From assembly GCA_950022655.1 (NCBI GenBank), contig OX465584.1, forward strand, positions 31,686,988-31,750,987: a stretch of DNA of 64,000 nucleotides, in the 5' to 3' direction. Origin of the DNA: Alentia gelatinosa. Lineage: Eukaryota > Annelida > Polychaeta > Phyllodocida > Polynoidae. Shown here in pieces: positions 1-10,484 of this stretch. How positions within the stretch are numbered: position 1 is the stretch's first letter; every line of letters begins with the position of its first letter. Below the pieces are notes generated by a model. The model was not told where the DNA came from and searched no databases. It worked only from the letters and a program-made list of their open reading frames with translations. The position numbers were made by a program, and so were the translations under genes.

Positions 1-206
1 TATTAAAAAGGCGCCCATGGTTCCGACACACTACGACAGTGATATAGAGGAATCCACAACACTCCACGACAAAGGTCTAGTCGTAGCAAAAATCGAACAT
101 GTTCGATATTGTCGTAGCCTTGTCGGAAGGCCCCCGACAAGCTTCATGTCGCAGCCTGTCGTGGCCTTGTTGTAGCCTCTTGTCGGGAACTGGGGTCCAC
201 CAACAC
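1..206. repeat. Partial copy of the interior of the 267-710 transposon
   Basis: This segment is nearly identical to positions 408-612, an offset of about 407 bases, with only a few substitutions. It is rich in short TTGTCG/CGACAA words. It looks like a fragment of the same element family as 267-710, or the left unit of a partial tandem duplication. The window start truncates it. There is no coding potential beyond chance open frames. Confidence 0.8.
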
Positions 207-266
207 AGCAGTGTCATGGCGTGTCGGGAGCGTGTGGGGTGTCCCAGGAGCGGGGTTTTACTCTAA

Positions 267-710
267 AGGGGGGCGTCCACCAACCACAACAAGGCTACGA
301 CAAGTGCCGACATGAAAGTTCGAATCGCAGCCTTGTCGCAGCTTTGTCGTGAGAAGAGCAGGGTCGGGACAGCGGTGTTGTGGCGTATCGTAGACGTTGC
401 TGGTTGCCATAAAAAAGGCGCCCATGGTGCCGACACACTACAACAGTGATATCGAGGAATCCACAACACTCCACGACAAAGGTCTAGTCGTAGCAAAAAT
501 CGAACATGTTCGATATTGTCGTAGCCTTGTCGGAAGGCCCCCGACAAGCTTCATGTCGCAGCCTGTCATGGCCTTGTTGTAGCCTCTTGTCGGGAACTGG
601 GGTCCACCAACCACGAAGAGGCTATGACAAGGCTTCCAATCGTAGAGCTGTCGTGGACCTTGTCGGAAAGCCATTGTCGTAGTCTTGTCATGGTTGGTGG
701 ATGCCCCCCT
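267..710. mobile_element. Nonautonomous TIR element with TAA target duplication
   Basis: The left end reads AGGGGGGCGTCCACCAACCA and the right end is its imperfect reverse complement; similarity runs for more than 30 bases. TAA sits directly outside both ends (264-266 and 711-713), which fits the 3-bp TWA target site of PIF/Harbinger-type transposons. The element is 444 bp, has no transposase, and is full of TTGTCG and CGACAA subrepeats. Two smaller elements near 49.3 kb and 51.5 kb share the CCACCAAC-type termini. Confidence 0.75.
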
Positions 711-713
711 TAA

Positions 714-2094
714 TTGGTTACATGACACCACTTTATGCATCACTTTTGCCAACCATATAACCACATTAAATGCATTCCTTACATCAGGAGCTTTAATTTG
801 ATACCAAATACTCATATTTTTCATGATTTCTATCAAATTTTCATCTCATCTATTAAAAAAAAAGAAAAAAAAAAAAAATCTTCTAAAAACGTTTTAGCTG
901 ACGCGCGCGGTGATGAGAAACAAGTTTTTTTTTTTAAGTGGCCTAAAATGCAACATTTTGTATTTTACTGTTACTAAAATAATCCATTCTTTCATATTTT
1001 GTAGTAGTTTCACTACACTCAATCTATAAGATCTCCTGCAGATCATTTAGACCATTATAAGAGGATAAGAATAGTGTGAGAATGGACCAGATCAGCTAAG
1101 AATAGAGCAAATAGCACACCAAAGCATAACAAAAAAGAAACACAAAATATGAAAAGATAAGCAGAGATCAGAATTTGTTCACAAGAGAGACTGTGGGGGA
1201 GCTTTTTTCTTGGTTCAGCATGAGGTAGGGCAGCAGCGATGGTATTAGGTTGGAAAGACAATATAAAGGGCAGTAGATGACTGAAGGAAAGTAATATTCA
1301 AGTCCCAGCATAGACAGGCTGTCCCTACCTACATATATGGCCATAAGTTATTGACATTGACATGGTTCAACTGAGCCATCATAGGTACCATTGCCAGTCC
1401 CATAGAGACTAGGAGCTAATGTTATTTCCATTTACAATGGAAGAACGCTGCATACCTAAATCACTTCATTTAATAAAAGTAAGAGAATATCATAAGAAAT
1501 TATGTATTAGAGCCATCTGTATTTGATAGAAAATTAAGTATCAAGAATGTTTCAATAAACCTAGATAATTAATTTGATAATCGTTCTTAAGTGTCATGAA
1601 CACGGTTACTTAATGAAACTAATTTCTGGTACTAAAATCAGTGTATACATCCTAATGCATTGAAAATGTCTCTGTATGGGTCTAAGTATAACAGGTTCAA
1701 TAACCTGGTCACTGGATGAAGGTAAGGAGTGTGTGTATTAGAGTAGGGTAGAGGTGCTAATATGGAGTGACTTGGTTGAGATAGAGTCATATGCCTACCC
1801 TTCCACCAACCTCATACCTCCTTACTTGGTCTGTGTTTCTTTGAAGGGCATAATGAATGGTCTGTCCCTTCAGATGTGGAACTTATAATGCTATACAGTC
1901 AGGTGTGTCCCATCAGATTTAAAATGTACATGCATTGTAATGTGGTAGGAGAGCAGTGAGCCAGAAAAAACAGGTTCTTGAGTGTAGCTAGTTGGTCAGT
2001 AAAGTAGATGGAGTGGTTGTGGGAGGGGAGGGGGTCAGGGCTATTCTGGCAAGACTGTAGAGTGGCTTCAGGTCCAGTGTGTTATACCTAAATC
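714..2094. other. Intergenic, no recognisable feature
   Basis: AT-rich sequence with an A-rich stretch at about 858-880. Open frames here are short and unlike any family I know. I see no exon, RNA gene or element ends. Confidence 0.6.
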
Positions 2095-2480
2095 TTCATC
2101 TGTCCCTGTCAATTAGTAAATATATGTATTTCTCTTTGCTTATGTCTGTTTTCTGTCTCCAGCTGTCTGCTTCTCTGTCTGTCGCCCTGGCACTGTCCCT
2201 GTCTATGTACTGTATATATAACTCTCTTTGTTTATATCTTTGTCTCTGTCCCTGTCTGTCCATATGTATGTCATACTATATCTTTGTCTATGTCCCTATT
2301 GTTTGGCATGTATGTTTGACTATTTCGCTTTGTATATGTCTTTCTGCATCTTTGTCTCATTGGCTCTGTCCCTATTTGTATGTCTGACTCTCTGTCTGTT
2401 TACCTGTCCCTGTGTGAGTCTCCCTTCTGCCTCTGTTATCATCTGAATCATTATCTGTCTCTCCATGTCTTCCTCCTGGT
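2095..2480 (+). repeat. Degenerate CTGTCT/CTGTCC low-complexity tract
   Basis: About 390 bases are dominated by variants of TCTGTCTCTGTCCC on the plus strand, with an occasional TATGT. The long Leu/Ser/Cys-rich open frames in this tract are products of the repeat and are not genes. Confidence 0.85.
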
Positions 2481-2600
2481 CTTCATGAAAATCGATGATC
2501 AAGGGTTTTAGCAAGTCTATGGTCAAGTCTCAGGTGCAAGGCTTGATAAGAGGGTTGAAGGTAATAAAACGGGTTTATCAGGTCTGTATAAAGTGGGCCT

Positions 2601-2676
2601 GAATACAGTGTATTTCGATGTGTCCCATCAGATCTGACTCTCTGAATACAGTGTATTTCGATGTGTCCCATCAGAT
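2601..2676. repeat. 33-bp direct duplication
   Basis: The sequence beginning GAATACAGTGTATTTCGATG occurs at 2601 and again at 2644. The second copy flows into a segment also seen near 1906 (TGTCCCATCAGATTT). It is a short local duplication with no apparent function. Confidence 0.8.
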
Positions 2677-2689
2677 TTGAAATGTAAAT

Positions 2690-3800
2690 ACCATATTAAG
2701 ACAATATCATCCAATAGTTTTTTCTAGTAGCAGATTACAGTATCCATAACTAAGTGTTTATCATTTCATGAAAGGATTGACATAGTGAATCCTTTTGTCT
2801 TTAAGACTAGAAATGAAAATGTCTATTTTTAGGAACCAAGTCAGTAGTGGGCCAGGGGTATGGTCAGACTGGGATACTGGACACCTGTCCATTTCACTAG
2901 ACCTTTATAATTGGTGCATGGATAGTGAAGTGTTAGATTCTTTGCAGTAAGCTGAAAGCCTGTCTGAGCATTCTAACCTCTAGATGACGTATATGAGCGC
3001 AGTTTCCTGCGCTCAAAAAGAGGCCTCACCAACTTCCTTGTAAGTAACAAGCAGTGGAAGTGAAACAACTGTTGAGTGTAGCACTGGCCTACTTAAATGA
3101 ACGTGTACATGTAAAAGTTGAATAAAGTAATATTATAGGGCTTAGGCCTATTACTGATAAAAAAGAATTGTGAAGCATAAATCAATGAATAGTTTTATTT
3201 AGATGTAAGATTTCCCATTCTATTGCTTATAAACTGATGGTTACAATAAAAATAAAAGTGATGGTTGGAAAAATAAAAAAAATGCATAGAAATTGTTGTT
3301 GGGAAAAATGGGTGAAAATGCCCCCAACCCCTCCAAAAGAAAAAAAACATTACCAAAAGGGCAGGGTAAAAAAAACTATTTAAAAAAAAGGTTCACATGG
3401 CATAAATCAATACCATTGTCAATGTGTACATTATTTTCTTCATGCATATCCATATGTGTATGTGTAGGCAAGACTAAGGTCAAATCCAAGGTCAAGATTG
3501 TCAAAAATTGCCCTTGAGACAGACAAACTTTGCAACAGAGATTTCAGGGAAAATAACTGCCAATAGAGATTAAATGCTGTCTGGAATGGTGTTATACTTG
3601 TTTAAAACATGTAGAAACTACAAGGTGTTATCATTAAATACTTAGGAGATATTAAAAACAACCCCTCAAAAACTGTCTCAAGTAACCTCAGGTGACAATG
3701 CCTTTGGTCGAAGAGTCCTTATCGAGCAGGATGTGTTGTACATATTTCAATTTAATCTCAGTTTTAGTCTAAAGGGCATATCCCACCAACTGGACACTCT
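2690..3800. other. Intergenic, no gene seen
   Basis: AT-rich sequence. The only structure noticed is a perfect 8-bp hairpin near 2996-3016 (GAGCGCAG, loop TTTC, CTGCGCTC). No coding features or element ends are visible. Confidence 0.5.
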
Positions 3801-3801
3801 T

Positions 3802-4005
3802 TCATTGCAAAGCCGACCTCTCAGCTGAGGGATCCGAAACGGTGCAGCCCTCTTCCACTGCATCCCCCAATTTCAGACGGCCGGTTGGTGTATGGTCGGT
3901 GTTCGGCCGCCTAGCTTGAGCTTCAACCAGGTCGATCTCAGTGGCGGCAGGCTGGTGTGCCAGCAGATTCACAGCTAGCAGCGCCGTCTGGTGGACGTTG
4001 GCCAT
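3802..4005 (-). other. GC-rich segment with a 67-codon open frame, unrecognised
   Basis: This island is clearly more GC-rich than its surroundings and holds an ATG-initiated minus-strand frame beginning MANVHQTALL and ending at a TAA. I recognise no domain, see no convincing splice sites, and cannot tell a lineage-specific exon from a transposon remnant. The similarly GC-rich patch at about 5725-6010 has no convincing frame. Confidence 0.2.
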
Positions 4006-4435
4006 TTAACGTGGTAATCGAGTTTCCCGCTCTGTCAATAGGCAGCACATCGAGCAGCCCCAAACACTAAGCCACTCTGAATCCGCGAAAGCAGCGTATC
4101 AAGCAGAGCAGTATGCCACCATGTTGGGATTTGTACAGGAATGCTGAAAGTTCGTCAAATTTTCATTGAATTCTGCAATAAACCGAAGAATGAAGGTAAA
4201 TAAAGATAAGCCTTGATGTTATGAATGTGTATGGCACGCTCTTGTACTAGAATCTGCCCGGAGTATCCAGACTGTCTGAATTTTGGTCTTCCTGTGAGGT
4301 GAACGCATCGCTGTGCTGTGCTCTTATCAAACCCATTGGCCGGCCATGCAGTTCCAGCTGGCAAAACCTAATAAATCAGTATTTGTCGGCTGGAAGAAAT
4401 CCCGCCAGGCAGACAGAAATTGTTAGATTGAGTAG

Positions 4436-5265
4436 GAATCCAGGTTAAAGGGAGGGAGGAAGAGGGGGAGGGAGGGGAGAGGGGGAGGGAAGGAGGGATT
4501 TCATGAATAGGGAAGGGCCTGCATTGATTTGATATTGATAGCCCTACCCCTCTATGAACTAAGCATTTCAGGGATCAATGCACACATATATCTAGCTACC
4601 TGTAGGAGATTTAATTGGCAATCAGCAATGCCCTACATACATATTAAATGTTTTAGTTGCCTCATGGTGATCCTTCATGGATGAGTGCACAGACCTGTCT
4701 GCATGCTGCCTGCCCATGTGGTCCAAAATGGAGTACACAACTGTTCCTATATACAACAATAAAGTAGGTCAAGCTTAAATAATTACACTTCCTAGGGTGT
4801 AAGCAACTGTCAGTGCCACTTATGGAGATGGTAAATATTACACTAATGCTCAATGTAAATCAATATTGAGTAAACATCTGAGTATGCCCATTTCACTCAA
4901 AATCCTCCCCACTTTTAACAAATACTTGAATATCTCAACTGAGGCATATCATATTATGATTCAACCATTTTAAGGGGTAGAAATATGTCCATAAATGAAT
5001 TCTTAAAAATGAACCTGTGACTCAAAAAGTCATCCCCCCTCCCAAATTGTAATCTCTTTTCTAAAAAAACATGTCAAAATACTAAAAACGAAAACTGTAA
5101 GTTATTGTATAGCCATAAAACCTTCTGTACAAATAAAAAATCATATTCCTATCTGTATTTGTTAGCTATAAAAAGCAAAAATGTGATCAGGGCGCCTTTT
5201 ATCTCTGCAAGTTGGTGTATAACAGTAGGCCATAGCCATAACCTAAAGACCAATCGTCCACCCGC
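4436..5265 (+). mobile_element. TA-flanked repeat family, copy A (left end decayed)
   Basis: This copy shares about 800 bp of colinear sequence with copies at 9150-10191, 14891-16017 and 38690-39568. Shared blocks include GTTGCCTCATGG, GTGCCACTTATGGAGATGG, GAGGCATATCATATTATGAT and the terminal TAGGCCATAGCCATAACC. It ends in CGTCCACCCGC followed by TA. Its left part is a purine-rich GGGA tract; in the 38.3-kb copy the corresponding tract has grown to 355 bp. No open reading frame is conserved, so the family is nonautonomous. Confidence 0.75.
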
Positions 5266-6629
5266 TAATAAAGGTAGTATTCATGAGCATTGTCACACTT
5301 TAGTACATGAACTAGCAGCTATTTTGTGGATGGTTCCAAGATGATGCTCCAGTAATAATTTCCCAGTTATCACAAGCCTTTGTGTTACAATTTGGAATTG
5401 TGATTCTATCTTTGTTATAAGTATTTTAGAAATATGGATAAAATATGTAATGAATGGTGTATAAATTATCAGGCTTGGATGTTTAAAATCTTTTCAATTC
5501 AGGTGCCACCTTTTGTGATTGTTACTCTGAAAATCTGTAGTGACAAAAGATTTCCCATTTTTCTTGAGACCTGTATTTAAAATAAAGATAGAACCACAAT
5601 TCAAAGTGTCCTCGTAAGACCTGTAGTAATTGTGCAGCGGACATATCATGCATATCTAAGATTTATTTAAAGATTTTAAAATTATGCCATAATTTTCATG
5701 GTTTTTTTTCAGTGTATGACATAGTTTAAAGCGGCTGCTCCACCGAGCCGGCAATAGCCCCGGCCGATGGCATTGTGGTGGCACTGTGCTAGTCGCTGAC
5801 CGTTGCCGTCAGCATTTTGTGCGACAGCAGTGATGATCTGCTCTGTGGAACAGCTGTATAATGTTGAATAACGTGTTCACGGCCGGCCCCGCCGACCCAT
5901 CACAGTGTGTCCAAAACACCATCGCCGGCCCTTCACCATGAAGAAAGTAAAGGGTAGCACCCACTACAGCTGGTACCCGGCCACTCGTCGTGACTGGCCT
6001 AGAGCGCAGAAGGCTAAGAACTCCATATAATGTTTTCCATCTCCAAATTCTTAGACTTTACGTTTAGACAGACCTAGCCTGACTCAATCATTCCACTCCT
6101 AAATTTGTGGTCCTATACTTCACAGTAGGCATGCTCTGAAAGGGCTCGGAATACTGGAGAACTCGACCCGTAAATACTCAACCCGTTAGAAGAACTGGAT
6201 CCATTTCAAGTCTTCCCTTTTCGTTTTCTCTCTCTTAGGACGAGTATTATGAAAGAAACTGACGAGTGTTTGGTATTTTGCCCCGTACGCCATCGAGTTT
6301 GGAGCACTCAGGGATATGTACGAGGCGATAGCCGAGTGAAGCGTTTCAAACGAGATTGCTAATGGGGCCACAGATGAAACACGAATATGTTTCAGCTGAG
6401 TACAAGATCCTAATGTTAAACCTATGGACATGTATATCAGGCTAAGATAAATAACAGTTTTCCTTCGTCTGCAATAGAGGTGAAATCTAAAATGCCCCGT
6501 CTGAACATTTTAAAACTTTGTTGTGACTTGTTAAATGTTAATTTGAACTTGTACATTTCAAAACTTCATAGACATCACTGGGAACAAATTCATACATTAG
6601 CCATAAAATAAAAAATTATTGCCTGAAAT
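5266..6629. other. Intergenic, no gene seen
   Basis: Contains a GC-rich patch at about 5725-6010 with several CGGCCG-type words. No domain-bearing frame, splice-flanked exon or element ends were found. Confidence 0.5.
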
Positions 6630-6630
6630 A

Positions 6631-6790
6631 CAGTAAAACCCCGTTTCTGGGACACCTCGCTTAAGGGGGAACCCCACTTAAGGGGACAGTTTGCTCGGCA
6701 CGGAAATGTTCATTTAGTTCATTTCAACCCTGCTTAAGGGGGCACCCCGCTTAATGGGCCACTTAGCTCGGAACAGCTCGTTTCCACCAT
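6631..6790 (+). mobile_element. Pogo/Tc1-like transposon end fragment
   Basis: The sequence starts CAGTAAAACCCCGTTTCTGG immediately after a TA and continues with repeated CGCTTAAGGGG units. Ends of the form CAGT-AAACC-CGTT are characteristic of pogo/Tigger-type elements and their MITEs. I found no matching right terminus downstream, so this is one end only. Confidence 0.55.
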
Positions 6791-7347
6791 TTATTTATGA
6801 AATTGGTAAGTCCGATTGGCAACTCACCTGCTTTCGTACAACTACTGTAGTATTTTGGACATACATTTCTTAAAAATAAAAAATTTATATTAAGTAACAC
6901 AAGACAAGGTAATTGATATATTGATTCAATATAAAGTTCGACGTCGGAAATAAACTATATACTACAATTAATATGATGTCGTTTTTATTCACTGGCAGTA
7001 TCAAATGACAAATTCTGACTGATACACTGGAAAATAGAAAAAGAAATACCGTTATCAGGCCAATCCAGAGCACACAAATACAAATAAATGCGAAATTAGA
7101 ACACACATACGTAACTCCTGTATACCTTTTTCGATCTGACAAGGTTTTGATATCGCTACCGGGCGCCTTGATTCTAGGGAGTTTGTGAATACATTCGTGT
7201 AACAAGAAAAAATATAAACGTTAACATAAAATAAGATTTGTTACTTGAAAAACTTCTCAAATTAACAGATGAACATTCTTGTATCTTTCACACGATGTTA
7301 TCATAAAATTGTGTTTCATAGTTATAGTTCAAGGTGTCTCTTTTTAC

Positions 7348-7880
7348 ATTTACAGAATCGGAGAAATCTCATCTGCTCCGTAGTAGCAGTACAACAATTT
7401 GTCAGGCACGTTGCCCACTTCATAATTCTAGCTCCATGTGGCAGTCTGATCGTCTATTTGCAAAAGTTGACCACTGAACCAAGATGCCCTGCAAGTAAAA
7501 TACAGGAACTTTCCAGAAGCACTGCCCATCAACATGCATTGTTATCTGTCTTGTTCACATACATTTATACTTAATAATATCGTCCAATGCATCTGCATCT
7601 CTATTCAGAGGAATCGGCCACGGAACTCCACAGCTAGTCCACAGTAAATATATCTACAGCAAATCGCCAGGCATACCGTTCACCCAAACATTGTGATCTG
7701 TTCTCTTATACATTTTGTATACGTCTTATATTTTGTCCCACATGACAGAAGTTGGCCACAGCACCCAGCTGCTCCACAGACGTACATCGACTTGCTTAGT
7801 CTTCTTGCTGTCTGTCCATTTACATAAGTCTGCCGTCGCAATCAGCTGCTCTGTAGTAAATGTATGTCAGCTTGCATATG
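7348..7880 (-). pseudogene. Five decayed tandem copies of the SETDB1 last exon
   Basis: Read on the minus strand, blocks at about 7816-7880, 7745-7800, 7604-7690, 7456-7530 and 7348-7447 each resemble the true last exon at 7908-8025. The best-preserved block still encodes NYEVGNVPDKLLYCYYGADE; others keep pieces such as CGAAGCCGQLL or EFRGRFL before a stop. All are in the same orientation, 80-145 bp apart, and carry stops or lost cysteines. They lie 3' of the functional stop codon and would be in the 3' UTR or downstream flank. This is tandem duplication followed by decay. Confidence 0.85.
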
Positions 7881-7907
7881 GTCCCTTATGGCTGTTTGTT
7901 CATTTAT

Positions 7908-10484
7908 TTACAGAAGCCGGCCACGGCACTCAGCTGCTCCACAGTAGCAATACAGGACCTTGCCAGGTACACTGCCCACCTCATAGTTGTAGTCCCAAGT
8001 CAGCTCTGTGCCTGCACGGATGTACCTGTCAAAAACACAAAATCACCACCATACTTTTACTTTCGTTCGATTTATAATCTATGTTGGTATAAAGCTCACC
8101 ATCTAAATCAACCAGGAAGTTTGTTAAAAAGACTTATTGAACCTTGTATTGCACTGGTATTAGATTTGGTGATTTACAAAAATTCTACATTGAATGCAAC
8201 GTTTCGGAGGCTGATAGCTCCTTCTTCAAGGCTTGTCTGATGCAGATTCATAATTTAGTTATTGTGGAAACGTTCAACTGCACATGGCATTACACACAGA
8301 ATAACACAAGAATGAAGTATGTGAGATGGCTTGATCTATATAATACACTTGACAGTTATAAAGTAATATCAATTCACTATTGATGTTTCAGCTTTTGTTT
8401 ATACTGAATAAGGAAGAGGAAGACTCACTGTCCAGCAAAGAAGGCAACCCAGGGGAACCGCATGTCTTGTGTGTCCACGAACACATTCTGCACAAACACG
8501 TTTGGTGCACAGCTATGCTGTAAATATAAAGCACAATACCAATTGTAAATCCGTTCAAAACATATATAGCATCCAGACTCATAGGTAATACTCACTTAAA
8601 TCTTACCCAATAATCAGTGCAATATAACCAACCAAACATATCCCTCCATGTTTAGAATGTTGTATATATAATAGAATATTGCTTACAAGGTTGAGTTATA
8701 ATTTATTACATAAGTGCAACACGTTACTTTGTAACCACAAGAGTATCAGCCGTCCATAAGTTCGTCCATAACTGTTGAATAAAGTTGACTCACATCGTCC
8801 CTGGACGTCTAAGGCATACAAAAAAAGGTCTATATGTAGGACCCTAGATTATCAAACGAGCCCCAGTATACTGACAGCTTCAGGCACTCTCCAAGCACAA
8901 CAAAATATCTGCTGGGAGAATGTACTATATGATTCACTCTTCCAGCAGAGATCTGATTGTGTAAATAAAAACATCAGCTCAGAGAGTGGGTCAAGGTGGA
9001 CTCCACTAGAGGTGATGTGCAACAAGGTTTGCTCTGGTGGCCAGTGTACCCCCCTCCCCCATCCACCTTACTTCCTCCCCATCTCCCACACCTGTCTACC
9101 CTACCCTAGCCTCCATACAGTTGGCCAGTGCACCAGCAGGAGGGTAGGGGTAGTCGAATTGACAATCAGCAATTCCCTACCTACAAATGAAAAAGGTGGT
9201 TGCCTCATGGTCACACCTTCAAGGATCAGGTATTGAGCTCTGTCTACATGCTCCCTGTCCATGTGTTTCAAAATGGTAGACAAAACTCTGTTTCTAAGCA
9301 TCCTAATACAATACGTCAAAGCCATTTTAGGTGGAAATTCATAATCTTACCAACCAAATACTGGGTCTTGAATGACTCCTATAACATAGAGCTTGCCATA
9401 GAGGCGTTATTGCCATGTTCTATTAATCTATAACATAATTATGAATCATTCAGACTTTTTTTCTGTAAACATGCTGAATAAACTATCCGCCCCTAAACCT
9501 GCTCCCTCCACCCACCTCACATGAGATTTGGCAAAACTACATGAATAGCACATCAAATATGTGTTTCAACTAAATAATAACACTAAGCAACTGCGAGTGC
9601 CACTTTTTGAAATGGCAAATGTAACACTCTTGCTCACTGAATATCAATATTGTATGAACCACTATTTTAATATACTTGTCCACCCCAAATCCCCCCCCCC
9701 CCCCCTCCCACTTTCAACAAATTCATAAATATCTAAATTTGGAACGTGTCCAGATCCAAACTGAACAGGGGAAGCAGCTACATCAATGTGGGTAGCAGTT
9801 TGAACTGTCACACCTTTAATAGTCTTGTAAATTAAAATAAATACATGAATATCATATAGAATTCACTCAGAAAATCTCCTAGTAACTACTACTTTTTATT
9901 CTTTTTTCATATGAGGCATATCATATAATTATTGAACCAGTTTGAGAGGCAGAAATATGATCAAGGAGGAGTTCTTGTGATTAAAAAAGCCCTCCTCCCC
10001 CCCCCCCCCCCCCCAACTGAATACACTAAAAGAAAAAAGATCCACTTTCTGTCCATAATATAAATCATATTCCTATCTGTACTTAGTTAGCTATAAAAAT
10101 AAAAAATATGTTCAGCTGTCCTAGTGACACTATATGCAGGTGTACTACAGTAGGCCATCGCCATAACCTATGAAAAGAATCGTCCACCCGTTAATGAATA
10201 TCAGAATAAATCACATTAGACTGCCTGATGTTACCTTTGTTCCATTCTGATTTCCACCTTACAGAATATCATAAAAAATTGATGCATTAGCTTAGTCATA
10301 TTGTAGATGCCGATGAGCAGAATTTCTACGCGACATTGCATACTATATTGATGGGTGTTACTACTCACGTTAAGGTACCGGCCGATGTTACCATTGGATT
10401 TAGCATCCATAACATAGCAGAATTCTTCATTGTTGTAGAAGAGTCGCGTTTTGAATCCATGATCCTCTTCCTCTTCCTCTTCAG
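7908..10484 (-). CDS. SETDB1: SETDB1 SET second half and post-SET (exons 26-28)
   Basis: Exons 10484-10369, 8517-8429 and 8025-7908, about residues 1255-1362. An acidic run leads into [18 protein letters not shown], the NHSC motif formed across the splice (RYLN then HSCAPN), [17 protein letters not shown], and the [11 protein letters not shown] motif with the catalytic-site tyrosines. The post-SET zinc cysteines follow in [13 protein letters not shown], and TAA is at 7908-7910. All catalytic landmarks are intact, so this copy should be an active enzyme. Confidence 0.95.

Noticed and set aside
735..977. 80-codon frame next to the 267-710 element
   Set aside because: Runs through A-rich and T-rich tracts (poly-Lys, poly-Phe). 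Low complexity and no homology recognised.
2079..2446. Leu/Cys/Ser-rich frames resembling membrane proteins
   Set aside because: They arise from a degenerate CTGTCT tract. No start context, splice sites or family resemblance.
7269..8240. Plus-strand frames of 100-126 codons over the SETDB1 3' region
   Set aside because: They are antisense to the terminal exon and its decayed copies. The minus-strand reading gives the post-SET domain.
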